A stretch of 16,146 bases of DNA from Anaerolineae bacterium (GTDB taxonomy: Bacteria; Chloroflexota; Anaerolineae; 4572-78; J111). Under the pieces are notes generated by a model. The model ran no database searches. It saw nothing but the letters and a program-made list of their open reading frames with translations, and had not been told where the DNA came from. Shown in pieces: positions 6,666-14,676 of this stretch (its first letter is position 1; every line of letters begins with the position of its first letter). The position numbers and the translations under genes were made by a program. The stretch covers positions 1-16,146 of the forward strand of contig JAGRBY010000101.1 in assembly GCA_020433835.1 (NCBI GenBank), given 5' to 3'.

Positions 6666-7763
6666 ATGTCTGCCCCATTTTATCAGAAAATACGTCGTAT
6701 CCCCGGGAAAGTGTTGTTAGGAGTTATATTTTTGGTGGCTTTGTTGGCCGCCCCGGCTTCGTTAGCCTTTGCGCAGGATAATATTTTTAGCCAACCGGCC
6801 AAGAATTACGAACTGGTGCAAGGTTGGTATCAAGGTCGCGAAACGTTTTATTATGATTTCGGCCCCAGCACCCCGCTGACCGAAGATGGCACCGGCGTTG
6901 TCACCGCGCCGATTTATGTGCTGGTTACCGGCTTTGATGCCGACGGCAATCCCCAGGCCGTTGCCGGCCAATCGAACATTGTCGATGTTATCCCCGGCGA
7001 TGACGGTTATTCGGATTTGTGGGAAGTGACGTTTGTGACCGTACCGGCCGATTATGAGGCCAACAGCATTACCTCGGCCCAAGAATTGATCGATGCCGGT
7101 TATGAACAAACCGTAGCCGGTGTGTATGTGAACTGCCCGATTGTTCCGGCCGGCTCGACGCTGTCCGAAGGTGGTGATCTGGTACAAGGTTGGTATAAAG
7201 GTCAGGAAGTTTTCTACTTCGATTTTGGTCCCAACCCAACCACACCCGCGCCGATTTACGTGCTGGTCACCGGCTTTGATGCCGACGGCAATCCCCAGGC
7301 CGTTGCCGGACAATCGAACATTGTCGATGTTGTACCTGAAGATGAAGGCTACAGTGCTTTCTGGAGCGTGAATTTTGTAACCGTTCCGGCTGATTATCAA
7401 GCCAACACCATTACCGATGCCGCCGATATTTTGTCCGGTGGGTATGACATTACTCCCGCCGGTATTTTGGTCAACTGCCCGGTTATCCGCACTGCCGATG
7501 CTCCGGCTACGATGGCTGAAGACGACGCGATGATGGCCGAAGGTGACGCCTCGATGGCTGAAGATGACGCGATGATGGCTGAGGATGATGCCTCGATGGC
7601 TGGAGATGACGCGATGATGGCCGAAGAAACGCCGGCTACCTTGCCCGCAACCGGCGGCGTTAAGTCAGAGCCGGTGCTGTGGTCGGTGTTGGTGGCTGTT
7701 GGTGTCGGTTTGGCCGGGTTAGGGTTTTACGTCCGCCGCAAAAACGAGTCAACGTCCCGCTAA
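6666..7763 (+). CDS. Secreted two-repeat protein with LPATG wall anchor
   Basis: A 365-residue surface protein. It has a signal peptide (basic KIRR, hydrophobic 17-34, probable cut after AFA at 36). Two homologous domains follow (about 49-161 and 172-273), each starting with LVQGWY.G.E.FY.DFGP and containing APIYVLVTGFDADGNPQAVA and a late NCP motif with the only cysteine. I do not know the fold; the pattern resembles uncharacterised domains of Chloroflexota surface proteins. A Met/acidic heptad tract (MAEDDAM-type, 283-321) follows. LPATG (326-330), a membrane helix (338-355) and a basic tail form a sortase-type anchor; no sortase is in the window. The start at ATG 6666 has AGAGGAG eight bases upstream. 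The gene stands alone and ends at a strong terminator. Export and anchoring are well supported; ligand and role are unknown. Confidence 0.85.
   Translation: MSAPFYQKIRRIPGKVLLGVIFLVALLAAPASLAFAQDNIFSQPAKNYELVQGWYQGRETFYYDFGPSTPLTEDGTGVVTAPIYVLVTGFDADGNPQAVAGQSNIVDVIPGDDGYSDLWEVTFVTVPADYEANSITSAQELIDAGYEQTVAGVYVNCPIVPAGSTLSEGGDLVQGWYKGQEVFYFDFGPNPTTPAPIYVLVTGFDADGNPQAVAGQSNIVDVVPEDEGYSAFWSVNFVTVPADYQANTITDAADILSGGYDITPAGILVNCPVIRTADAPATMAEDDAMMAEGDASMAEDDAMMAEDDASMAGDDAMMAEETPATLPATGGVKSEPVLWSVLVAVGVGLAGLGFYVRRKNESTSR
6906..6989 (+). repeat. 84-bp intragenic repeat, copy 1
   Basis: This is nearly identical to 7248-7331 (81 of 84 bases; the three changes are silent). The rest of the two protein repeats is much more diverged, so this core was recently duplicated or is kept alike by gene conversion. 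Confidence 0.85.
7248..7331 (+). repeat. 84-bp intragenic repeat, copy 2
   Basis: Partner of 6906-6989, encoding the same APIYVLVTGFDADGNP core in the second domain of the LPATG protein. Confidence 0.85.
7512..7616 (+). repeat. Five 21-bp tandem units coding Met/acidic heptads
   Basis: The units encode MAEDDAM, MAEGDAS, MAEDDAM, MAEDDAS and MAGDDAM, so there is also a 42-bp higher order. A partial sixth unit (MAEET) follows. It forms the stalk before the LPATG anchor and can change length without a frameshift. Confidence 0.85.
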
Positions 7764-7818
7764 AACGCCAGTTAAGCGATTTCGGCAGACCAGATACGGT
7801 TGAAATCGCCAGGTTTCG

Positions 7819-7866
7819 GCCCCACGGATCTTACACCTCGGTGTAAAATCCGTGGGGCTTTTTTTT
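7819..7866 (+). terminator. Strong terminator after the LPATG protein gene
   Basis: The arms 7819-7837 and 7840-7858 pair over nearly 19 bases with one mismatch around a very tight loop (ACAC CTCG GTGT at the tip), followed by eight T (7859-7866). Confidence 0.9.
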
Positions 7867-7930
7867 GTTAGACGTAAAATCAGGGGGTTGATGGCTCACC
7901 GCGAAAATATCTTTTTAGGCGATTTCAGGC

Positions 7931-7936
7931 TATAAT
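7931..7936 (+). promoter_or_regulatory. Candidate -10 box for the carD-like gene
   Basis: A perfect TATAAT lies 124 bases upstream of the carD-like ATG and after the previous terminator. The -35 position (7908-7913, TATCTT) matches poorly, so promoter strength is uncertain. Confidence 0.4.
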
Positions 7937-8059
7937 TATTCATAACCGGTGCTACCTAAAGCAAGGCAAATCGATTGTCCTCTTTTTCCCCCGGTCTCAC
8001 AAAAGCATCTGCCCCGAGTAGGTCTTCGGCGGCGTTTTTTTAGATTTAAGGAGCCTGTC

Positions 8060-8545
8060 ATGCAATTTAAAGCTGGTGATTACATTGTTCACCCGACTCA
8101 CGGAGTGGGTCATATTGTCGAAATTGAGAAGCGACAGTTTTCTGAGGATGGGGCTGACTTATATTATAAAGTCACGGTTCCTAATTCTACGTTGTGGATA
8201 CCCGTAGAAGCGGAAATTGCCCATGAACTGCGCTTGTCGACCCCCGAAGAAGAGTTAGACCAATACCGTGAGGTTTTGAAGAGTCGCCCCACGTCATTGA
8301 GCCAAAATCATAAGAGCCGATATATTGATTTGACCAATCGCCTGGAACAGGGTTCGTTTCGGGTAATTTGCGAAGTGGTGCGCGATTTAACTGCATGGCG
8401 GCAAAATAAACATTTAGGCACGCGTGAGTCAGAAATTCTCAAGAAGGCGCGCGAGCGGTTGTGTGAAGAGTGGGCTACGGCTGCCGGTATTTCCGTTCAT
8501 CAGGCTACGAAAGAAATTGATAATTTGCTCCAGGTCACTGAGTAA
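8060..8545 (+). CDS. CarD-family RNA polymerase-binding regulator
   Basis: A 161-residue CarD/CdnL-type protein. Members bind the RNA polymerase beta subunit and stabilise open promoter complexes, often at rRNA and growth genes. The N-terminal Tudor-like RNA polymerase interaction domain (about 1-60) shows the family pattern FKAGDYIVHPTHGVGHI and then YYKVTVPNSTLWIPVE. The helical C-terminal DNA-binding domain contains a Trp in the family position (TAWRQNKHLGTRESEIL, before KKARERLCEEW). The start ATG 8060 has AAGGAG six bases upstream; a longer frame from 7949 has no such site and its extension is not CarD-like. It is monocistronic, convergent with the anti-sigma-like gene. The assignment is firm; target promoters are unknown. 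Confidence 0.9.
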   Translation: MQFKAGDYIVHPTHGVGHIVEIEKRQFSEDGADLYYKVTVPNSTLWIPVEAEIAHELRLSTPEEELDQYREVLKSRPTSLSQNHKSRYIDLTNRLEQGSFRVICEVVRDLTAWRQNKHLGTRESEILKKARERLCEEWATAAGISVHQATKEIDNLLQVTE

Positions 8546-8568
8546 GTTACTGTTATAACAAATGAACG

Positions 8569-8600
8569 AAAAAGCGCGGAATGGCTCCGCGCTTTTTTTT
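8569..8600. terminator. Bidirectional terminator between convergent genes
   Basis: AAAAAGCGCGGA pairs with TCCGCGCTTTTT around the loop ATGGC. Eight T follow on the plus strand (8593-8600) and five on the minus strand. It serves the carD-like gene and the sigma/anti-sigma operon. Confidence 0.9.
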
Positions 8601-8628
8601 ATGCATCGACGGTTATAAGCGCATTGGT

Positions 8629-9972
8629 TTAATCGTCATCGCCCTTATCATCCCCACCGCCCTTGCCGGATTTGTCATTTTTATCATCATCATGGCCGGA
8701 GCTGTTGCTGCCACTGCCGGAATTATCCTCTCGCTTATCGTCATCAGAGCCGCCACCACCGGAACCGGAATTATCATCTGAGCTGTCGTCGCTGCTGCCA
8801 GAGCCGGAGTTGTCGTCATCGCTGCCACTGTTATCGGGGGTAGGTTCAACCGTAACCTCAAATTCATTCACGTCGTCGTCGGCGTTACCCGGCCCTGAGT
8901 TGTCGACATCAGGGACGATAGAGTCATTACTGCCGGAGTTACTGCTGCCCGGCCCCGAGTTATCCTCGTCCGGCTCGTTATCGCTGCCGGAATTGCTGCT
9001 GCCCGGCCCTGAATTATCATCAGCCTCATCACCGTCATCACGGTTGTCGTCATCTGTCGGGGTGGGCAGGGGGGTAGGGATGAATTTGATGATGTCTGAT
9101 GTCGATTGGCCGACGGGTGTCGCTGTGGCGGTTGGTGACGACGTTGCTGTGGCGGTTGGTGACGGCGTTGCTGTGGCGGTTGGCGTTGACGTCGGCGTTG
9201 GAGGCAGCGGCTCGAGCAGTGTGACTGTGCGGGCATTTAGCTCTCCCGCCGCGTTCGTTTCCCCATTGATTTGCACGCGTGCGCCGACAACCAAATTTTC
9301 ACGTTGAGCGGCTTTCGGAGCCAGATTGAGCGTTATGCCGTTGATGGTTATGGTGGTCTCGGTCATGGCCTCGATGCGTCCGGCGATGATAACGTCGGCT
9401 GTTTTATTGCTTTCGGTTAGGCGCTCGACTTCTTCAAGGCGGCGCTGGCTGAAGGTTTCCTCCAGGCGTTGCCGTTGATGGGTATTGGGCGCAAAATTGA
9501 GCTGGATAGTTTCTGACAGCCGCTTGATGGGATACAAAGCTTGACCGGGCAGGCTGCCTTCGGCGGCCAGAACCAATCCCCCACCCATGAGGCTACCCAA
9601 ACCACACACAAAGACCAACAGCGCCGCCGCGATAGCCGTCGATAGGCCGGTGCTAAACAGCAGGCGGCTCAGCGTAAAGCGCGGCCCCGGCGACCGATGG
9701 CCGGCCGGCTGGCCTCGCTGTGTTGGAGCCGGAGTCGCCAGGGTTTCGGCATGCGCCAGCAGGCGATCGAGGCTGGCCTGCGGCGGCGGAACGATCAGTG
9801 CCGGTTTCAAGTCATCGACCTCGGCAGTCAGCTCCAGTATAGGCCGCAGCCAGGCGGCATCCTCGCCGGATTCGGCCAGTACCTCATCCAGCGAAAGCCC
9901 GGCGGCTAAGAGGGCTAAGGCCTCATCGAATTGGTCTGCCTGATTAAATTGAGGCTCGTTGTGCATCGTCAT
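8629..9972 (-). CDS. Membrane-spanning anti-sigma-like protein with acidic surface tail
   Basis: 447 residues, cotranscribed with the ECF sigma gene; the sigma stop TAG directly abuts this ATG, so translation is probably coupled. Order: a cytoplasmic helical part (1-100), which would be the sigma-binding region by analogy; one hydrophobic segment (104-137); a DUF5667-like helical region (about 140-190, QALYPIKRLSETIQL then RRLEEVERL); a small beta domain like DUF5666 (about 195-252, GRIEAMTETTITINGITLNL); a Pro/Thr stalk (255-306) with 8-residue PTATATxS repeats; and a long Asp/Ser/Gly/Asn tail with DNSGPGSSNSGS units. No zinc-binding HxxxCxxC motif of classical ZAS anti-sigma factors is present. 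The tail ends in KSGKGGGDDKGDDD, resembling the end of the lipoprotein at 12309-13334. The anti-sigma role is inferred from position and topology. Confidence 0.75.
   Translation of the reverse strand: MTMHNEPQFNQADQFDEALALLAAGLSLDEVLAESGEDAAWLRPILELTAEVDDLKPALIVPPPQASLDRLLAHAETLATPAPTQRGQPAGHRSPGPRFTLSRLLFSTGLSTAIAAALLVFVCGLGSLMGGGLVLAAEGSLPGQALYPIKRLSETIQLNFAPNTHQRQRLEETFSQRRLEEVERLTESNKTADVIIAGRIEAMTETTITINGITLNLAPKAAQRENLVVGARVQINGETNAAGELNARTVTLLEPLPPTPTSTPTATATPSPTATATSSPTATATPVGQSTSDIIKFIPTPLPTPTDDDNRDDGDEADDNSGPGSSNSGSDNEPDEDNSGPGSSNSGSNDSIVPDVDNSGPGNADDDVNEFEVTVEPTPDNSGSDDDNSGSGSSDDSSDDNSGSGGGGSDDDKREDNSGSGSNSSGHDDDKNDKSGKGGGDDKGDDD
9122..9193 (-). repeat. Three 24-bp tandem units coding the Pro/Thr stalk
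   Basis: The units are 24 bp long, the last diverging near its end, and encode PTATATxS on the minus strand. They lie between the DUF5666-like domain and the acidic tail of the anti-sigma-like protein. Confidence 0.75.
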
Positions 9973-10530
9973 CTAAACCACATCTTCTTCCACAGAGCGA
10001 GACTGCATCAATTCGGCCAGCGCTCGCATCGCTCTAAATTGCAGTCCCTTGATCGCCCCCGGCGTTTTGTCGAGCGCATGGGCTACGCTTTGAATATCCA
10101 AACCCTCCATAAATCGCAATACGATAACCTCGCGCTGCTCATCGGTTAGTTGTTGAATGGCTTCGACCAGTTCACGGTTGCGTTCGCTTTGAATAGCCTG
10201 CTGTAGGGGATTCATATGCTCGGCTGAGGTGATCTGTTCATCAAGCACCACTTCGGGCATGCGTTCGCGCTGGCGGTAGTGATCGGCCACCACGTTGCGA
10301 GCAATGCCCATAATCCAGCCCTGCGGCGAATCACGCCAGGCCGAACCGCGACGCAGCGCCTCCAGAGCACGCACGAAAATTTCGCCGCACAGATCTTCGA
10401 CCGTTCGCGCATCGCCAACTTTGAACTGCACGTAGCGGGCCACCATCGCGTAAAAGCGTTGGTGGAATTCGCGCAGCCCGTCGGGGTTAAGTTGTTTGGC
10501 TTTTTCCAGCAAAGTGTGATCGTTGGTCAT
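9973..10530 (-). CDS. ECF (sigma-70 family) RNA polymerase sigma factor
   Basis: A 185-residue group 4 sigma factor with only regions 2 and 4. Region 2 spans about residues 18-85: FHQRFYAMVARYVQFKVGD, then VEDLCGEIFVRALEAL (the DL.qevF core-binding motif), then WIMGIARNVVADHYR (region 2.4, -10 recognition). Region 4 spans about 120-175: LVEAIQQLTDEQREVIVLRF, then SVAHALDKTPGAIKGLQFRAMRAL (helix-turn-helix for -35). I chose ATG 10530 rather than TTG 10560 because the latter lies inside the promoter-like element; no Shine-Dalgarno is visible and the predicted mRNA leader is only a few bases. It heads an operon with the anti-sigma-like gene and is divergent from the GT-C gene. The family call is very firm; the exact ECF group is not determined. 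Confidence 0.92.
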   Translation of the reverse strand: MTNDHTLLEKAKQLNPDGLREFHQRFYAMVARYVQFKVGDARTVEDLCGEIFVRALEALRRGSAWRDSPQGWIMGIARNVVADHYRQRERMPEVVLDEQITSAEHMNPLQQAIQSERNRELVEAIQQLTDEQREVIVLRFMEGLDIQSVAHALDKTPGAIKGLQFRAMRALAELMQSRSVEEDVV

Positions 10531-10543
10531 CGTTAGGGTACTT

Positions 10544-10568
10544 GTCGCAAAACGGCCCAAAAAGTTAC
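10544..10568 (-). promoter_or_regulatory. Candidate ECF promoter for the sigma/anti-sigma operon
   Basis: On the minus strand -35 GTAAC (10568-10564), a 16-base spacer and -10 CGAC (10547-10544) match the general ECF promoter layout with its AAC-containing -35. The start would be near 10537, leaving a leader of under ten bases before ATG 10530. Confidence 0.6.
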
Positions 10569-10614
10569 GCGCTTTGGCAAAATTTGTTGAAAATAATCAA
10601 TTTTCAAAATTCGC

Positions 10615-10639
10615 GTAACTTTTTGAAAAGTTCTGCGAC
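10615..10639 (+). promoter_or_regulatory. Candidate ECF promoter for the GT-C/lipoprotein operon
   Basis: -35 GTAAC (10615-10619), 16 bases, -10 CGAC (10636-10639). It has the same boxes and spacing as the leftward copy, while most bases in the middle of the spacer differ. The predicted start is near 10647, about 65 bases before ATG 10712. Confidence 0.6.
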
Positions 10640-10711
10640 AGTAATGGTCGAGAATTGTGGCCGCAAATTTCTCACCCTTGAGTGTAACGATGTTTTCAAA
10701 AGGAGCAATCT

Positions 10712-12265
10712 ATGAGGAATATTTTGACAGTACCATCCCGTGAAGGTCTGCACGTGATGGGCCGGATCGCCGCCGTGCAGCAGGCTGTGCGGCAGCGACT
10801 GCGGTTCAACCGATCGACGCTACTGATGGGAGCGGTGTTATGGAGTATATTTGTGGTCGGGCTGGCGTTTATTCAGTTCAGTACGCCCAATTTGGCCGGC
10901 AATGACGGCTACTACCACATTAAATTAGCCCAGGTGATGGGCGAGGTGGGTTTGCGCCCTGCCTTTCCCTGGCTGCCACTGACGGTGCTCAATGCGGATC
11001 GTTACGTTGATCATCATTGGCTGTATCACGTGCTGCTTATCCCTTTTACGTTTGGCGATTTGCGGCTGGGGGCTAAATGGGCCAGTGTTGTGCTGCCGTC
11101 GCTGGCGTTTGTGGCGGGCTGGTGGCTGCTGCGCGGGCAGCGCGTGCCGTTCGCTGCGCTGTGGGCGCTGGGCTTTTTAGCCGTCTCTGAGGCGTTTTTA
11201 TATCGCATGAGTATGCCGAGGGCGCAGGCGGCGTCGCTGCTGTTTTTGCTGCTGGCGCTGCACTGCATGCTGGCCGGACATGAGCGCTGGCTGCTGCCGT
11301 TGGGGTGGCTGTACGTTTGGCTTTATAACGCTTTTCCACTGCTGCTGGTTGTGGTTGGGGCGCACGTGGTGGCGCGTTGGCTGCTGGCCGGCCGTCTGGA
11401 TCTCAAGCCGGTGCTGTATGCCGGGGGTGGGCTGGCTTTAGGTTTGGTTATCAATCCTTATTTTCCTGATAATTTGGTCTTTATCTATCATCACCTTTCG
11501 CCCAAACTGACCGAAGCGACGGCCACCAGCGTTGGCCGCGAGTGGTATCCCTACCAGACCTGGACGCTGGTCGAAAATTCCGGGCTGGCGCTGATCGTTT
11601 TTGTGCTGGGTGGGTTGGCCCTGGGGCTTTCCACACGCCGGATGGAGGCGGATACCGGCACGCTCTTTTTCCTGGCAGTGCTGTTTGGGGCGATGCTCTT
11701 TAAGTCGCGGCGGTTTGTTGAGTACTATCCCGCCTTTGCCCTGCTTTTCTGCGCGTTGGCCTGGCGACCCTTAATCGAAGCATGGCGCACCCGGCCCGGT
11801 ATCGCCGCTAAGAGCATTCCGGCTATCCTGGCCTTGGTGCTGCTGCCGTCGATTTTCTTTACGCTGCAAAAGGCGCAGGTAAGTCTGCAAAGCGCCTCAT
11901 CATACACTCAGTACGCCGACGCCTCGGCCTGGCTCGAAGAGCACACGCCCGCAGGCAGCCGTCTTTTCCAAACCGATTGGGATGATTTCACACGTCTCTT
12001 TTTCTACAACACCCACAACACCTATACCCTGGGGCTTGATCCAACCTATATGCAGCGTTACGATCCGCAATTGTATGACACCTGGGTTGATATCACCCAG
12101 GGGCGCGTCGAGCAGCCGTCGCAAACGATTACGGAGCTTTTCGGCGCAACGTATGCCCTGACCGATCTCAACCATACCCAATTCATCAAACAGGCTGAGG
12201 CCGATCCCCATATGCAGGAGGTTTATCGCGATGACGATGCCGCTATTTTTGAAATTGTTTACTAA
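10712..12265 (+). CDS. GT-C/STT3-like multi-pass membrane protein
   Basis: 517 residues with about ten or more membrane helices from residue 36 to about 400 and a soluble C-terminal domain of roughly 120 residues. The first external loop has GNDGYYHIKLAQV (63-75), which resembles the DxxYYH-type acidic motif of STT3/AglB/PglB oligosaccharyltransferases and other GT-C enzymes; a second acidic loop is VDHHWLYH (99-106). The C-terminal part begins ASAWLEEHTPAGSRLFQTDWDD, a pattern seen in GT-C-like membrane proteins. Likely role: transfer of a lipid-linked sugar outside the membrane, but I see no complete WWDxG motif, so this is a family-level guess. The start ATG 10712 has AAAAGGAG seven bases upstream. 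It is followed after 43 bases by the lipoprotein gene, so the two probably form an operon under the rightward ECF-type promoter. Confidence 0.65.
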   Translation: MRNILTVPSREGLHVMGRIAAVQQAVRQRLRFNRSTLLMGAVLWSIFVVGLAFIQFSTPNLAGNDGYYHIKLAQVMGEVGLRPAFPWLPLTVLNADRYVDHHWLYHVLLIPFTFGDLRLGAKWASVVLPSLAFVAGWWLLRGQRVPFAALWALGFLAVSEAFLYRMSMPRAQAASLLFLLLALHCMLAGHERWLLPLGWLYVWLYNAFPLLLVVVGAHVVARWLLAGRLDLKPVLYAGGGLALGLVINPYFPDNLVFIYHHLSPKLTEATATSVGREWYPYQTWTLVENSGLALIVFVLGGLALGLSTRRMEADTGTLFFLAVLFGAMLFKSRRFVEYYPAFALLFCALAWRPLIEAWRTRPGIAAKSIPAILALVLLPSIFFTLQKAQVSLQSASSYTQYADASAWLEEHTPAGSRLFQTDWDDFTRLFFYNTHNTYTLGLDPTYMQRYDPQLYDTWVDITQGRVEQPSQTITELFGATYALTDLNHTQFIKQAEADPHMQEVYRDDDAAIFEIVY

Positions 12266-12308
12266 TCACCTATCAAAACTATCACGTATGAATCTGAAGG
12301 AGAAAATC

Positions 12309-13334
<1,026 letters not shown>

Positions 13335-13370
13335 TGAGAAACTGCTTTAGAAGTTGACGCTTACAGCGTT

Positions 13371-13450
13371 GTCCACAGATTTACACAGATAGCTACAGAT
13401 TTTATCTTAAAATTGATAATAGCCGTGATAATTTGTGTTTATCTGTGGAC
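13371..13450. repeat. Palindromic intergenic element between convergent genes
   Basis: The arms GTCCACAGATTTACACA (13371-13387) and 13434-13450 match at 15 of 17 positions, with looser pairing further out (CGCTTACA against TGTAAAAGCG). The GATTTACACAGAT style is known from interspersed bacterial repeats. No gene is visible between 13335 and 13493. Confidence 0.55.
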
Positions 13451-13493
13451 TGTAAAAGCGTTTTTCGAAGGTTCTTGTGGGTAACGCGCTTCT

Positions 13494-14633
13494 CTAAAAA
13501 CCCGGCAGGCTGAGTTGAAAATCCGGTCTTTGGCCGGCCAGAAGCATAAAGGGCGCAGCTCGGTCAACTTGGACACCCAGTTTTCCGAGCTGCTGCCTAT
13601 TGCGCAGCATGCCGGTTTGCCGGGCCTGGATAATCGCCTCAGCAGTTTTGGGGCCGATGCCGGGAATACGCAGCAGCTCCGAGCGGGTCGCTCGGTTGAT
13701 TTCCAACGGCTGGTGGCGCAAATGGGCTTCGGCCCAGAGTAGTTTTGGATCACGGCTGAGGCTGAGATTGCCTTGGGTATCAAAAGGTAGCTCTTCAATC
13801 GTAAAATTATAGAAGCGCAGCAGCCAGTCGGCCTGGTAAAGCCGATGTTCGCGTAGTGGGTCGGTTTTACTTTTGTTTTCAAATGTTGTATTGCGGATAG
13901 GGGAAAAGGCAGAATAATAAGCCCGCGCCAAACCGGCCTCACGGTAAAGTTTGTCTGCCGTCACCAACAGCTCTTGGTCAGATTCGTTGGCCGGGCCGAC
14001 TACAAATTGGGTGGTTACGCTGGGAGGTCTTATCCACGGGGCGAGGGTAGATCGTCGCTGGTGAACCCAGTACATCGGTGACAGTAACTCGCGGGTAAAA
14101 TCTTTTTTGGGCGCTAATAGGGGCAGGCGCTCCTCGTTAGCGCCTTCCAGGTTGATCGACAGCCGGTCGGCCAGTCGCATGGCCTGCTCTATTTGAGAAT
14201 TCTCGGCTCCGGGCATAATTTTGAGGTGGATGTAGCCGCCGTACTGGTGTTTGCGGCGAATGATATCGACCGTATCCAGCATTTTATCCATCGCTTTAAC
14301 TCCACCGCCGATAATGCCGCTGCTGAGGAATAAGCCATCCACCAGTTTTTTCTGCTGCATCTGATCAAACGCCGAAGCCAGTTCCTCCGGCTTGAGCGTG
14401 ACACGTTGGTAGTTGCGACCGGCCTGAAAGGGGCAGTAGTGGCAGTTTCGCTCGCAGGCGCTGGTTTGCATAGTGCGCATTACCGGGATTCTGCCGCGTT
14501 GGGGATGGGTGACCGTTACCCGGCTGTGTTCGATGAACTGCGCTTTGCGCTCTTCGCGCGATAGTCGCGGTGGTCCTTCACAATCGAGCACCGCTGCTTT
14601 TTCAAGATTAGCCACTTTTTGATGAATATCCAT
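13494..14633 (-). CDS. Radical SAM protein with HhH domain, putative DNA modification/repair
   Basis: 379 residues. The [4Fe-4S] cluster motif is CxxxCxxC at Cys60, Cys64, Cys67 (SACERNCHYCPFQ). The barrel continues with FLSSGIIGGG (102-111) and LSINLEGANEERL (158-170). The C-terminal 311-365 region is a helix-hairpin-helix DNA-binding module: LEINRATRSELLRIPGIGPKTAEAI. This order matches the family annotated as putative DNA modification/repair radical SAM protein (TIGR03916). That family is often next to a DUF4130 partner (TIGR03915), which is not in this window. The chemical reaction is not known to me. The start is ATG 14633; a TTG at 14669 in frame is the first base of the -35 box, so it is rejected. 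The promoter position makes the mRNA leaderless. Confidence 0.88.
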   Translation of the reverse strand: MDIHQKVANLEKAAVLDCEGPPRLSREERKAQFIEHSRVTVTHPQRGRIPVMRTMQTSACERNCHYCPFQAGRNYQRVTLKPEELASAFDQMQQKKLVDGLFLSSGIIGGGVKAMDKMLDTVDIIRRKHQYGGYIHLKIMPGAENSQIEQAMRLADRLSINLEGANEERLPLLAPKKDFTRELLSPMYWVHQRRSTLAPWIRPPSVTTQFVVGPANESDQELLVTADKLYREAGLARAYYSAFSPIRNTTFENKSKTDPLREHRLYQADWLLRFYNFTIEELPFDTQGNLSLSRDPKLLWAEAHLRHQPLEINRATRSELLRIPGIGPKTAEAIIQARQTGMLRNRQQLGKLGVQVDRAAPFMLLAGQRPDFQLSLPGF

Positions 14634-14640
14634 AGCGGAT

Positions 14641-14669
14641 ATTATACGAACAAATGTTTTGATCGTCAA
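14641..14669 (-). promoter_or_regulatory. Near-consensus promoter giving a leaderless radical SAM mRNA
   Basis: On the minus strand -35 TTGACG (14669-14664), a 17-base spacer and -10 TATAAT (14646-14641). The expected start is at about 14634, the base before the ATG (14633). There is no ribosome binding site. Confidence 0.8.
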
Positions 14670-14676
14670 GGAGATT

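Larger units (their letters stand above)
10539..10643. repeat. Long imperfect inverted repeat between divergent operons
   Basis: The arms 10539-10571 and 10612-10643 agree at most positions, including a perfect 13-bp core (AAAAAGTTACGCG and its complement) and TGTCGCA at the outer ends. The centre holds another perfect palindrome, TTGAAAAT (10587-10594) / ATTTTCAA (10600-10607). Each arm is best explained as one promoter copy. Confidence 0.8.

Noticed and set aside
6762..7400. Minus-strand frame with two repeats inside the LPATG gene
   Set aside because: Its repeats mirror the duplicated domains on the plus strand, and no signal or family pattern is seen.
8780..9200. Possible CRISPR-like direct repeats
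   Set aside because: The repeats are in frame, unequal and code for DNSGPGSS and PTATATxS peptides; there are no unique spacers of constant length.
8663..9307. Plus-strand frame of Ser/Pro/Glu/Leu repeats
   Set aside because: It is antisense to the acidic tail and Pro/Thr stalk of the anti-sigma-like protein; composition is fully explained by that repeat.
10531..10560. Longer sigma factor start at TTG 10560
   Set aside because: The extra codons lie over the GTAAC/CGAC promoter-like element and are not part of sigma region 2.
12231..12308. Lipoprotein start at ATG 12231 overlapping the GT-C gene
   Set aside because: The lipoprotein signal begins at ATG 12309, which also has AAGGAG upstream; the extension would bury the signal peptide.
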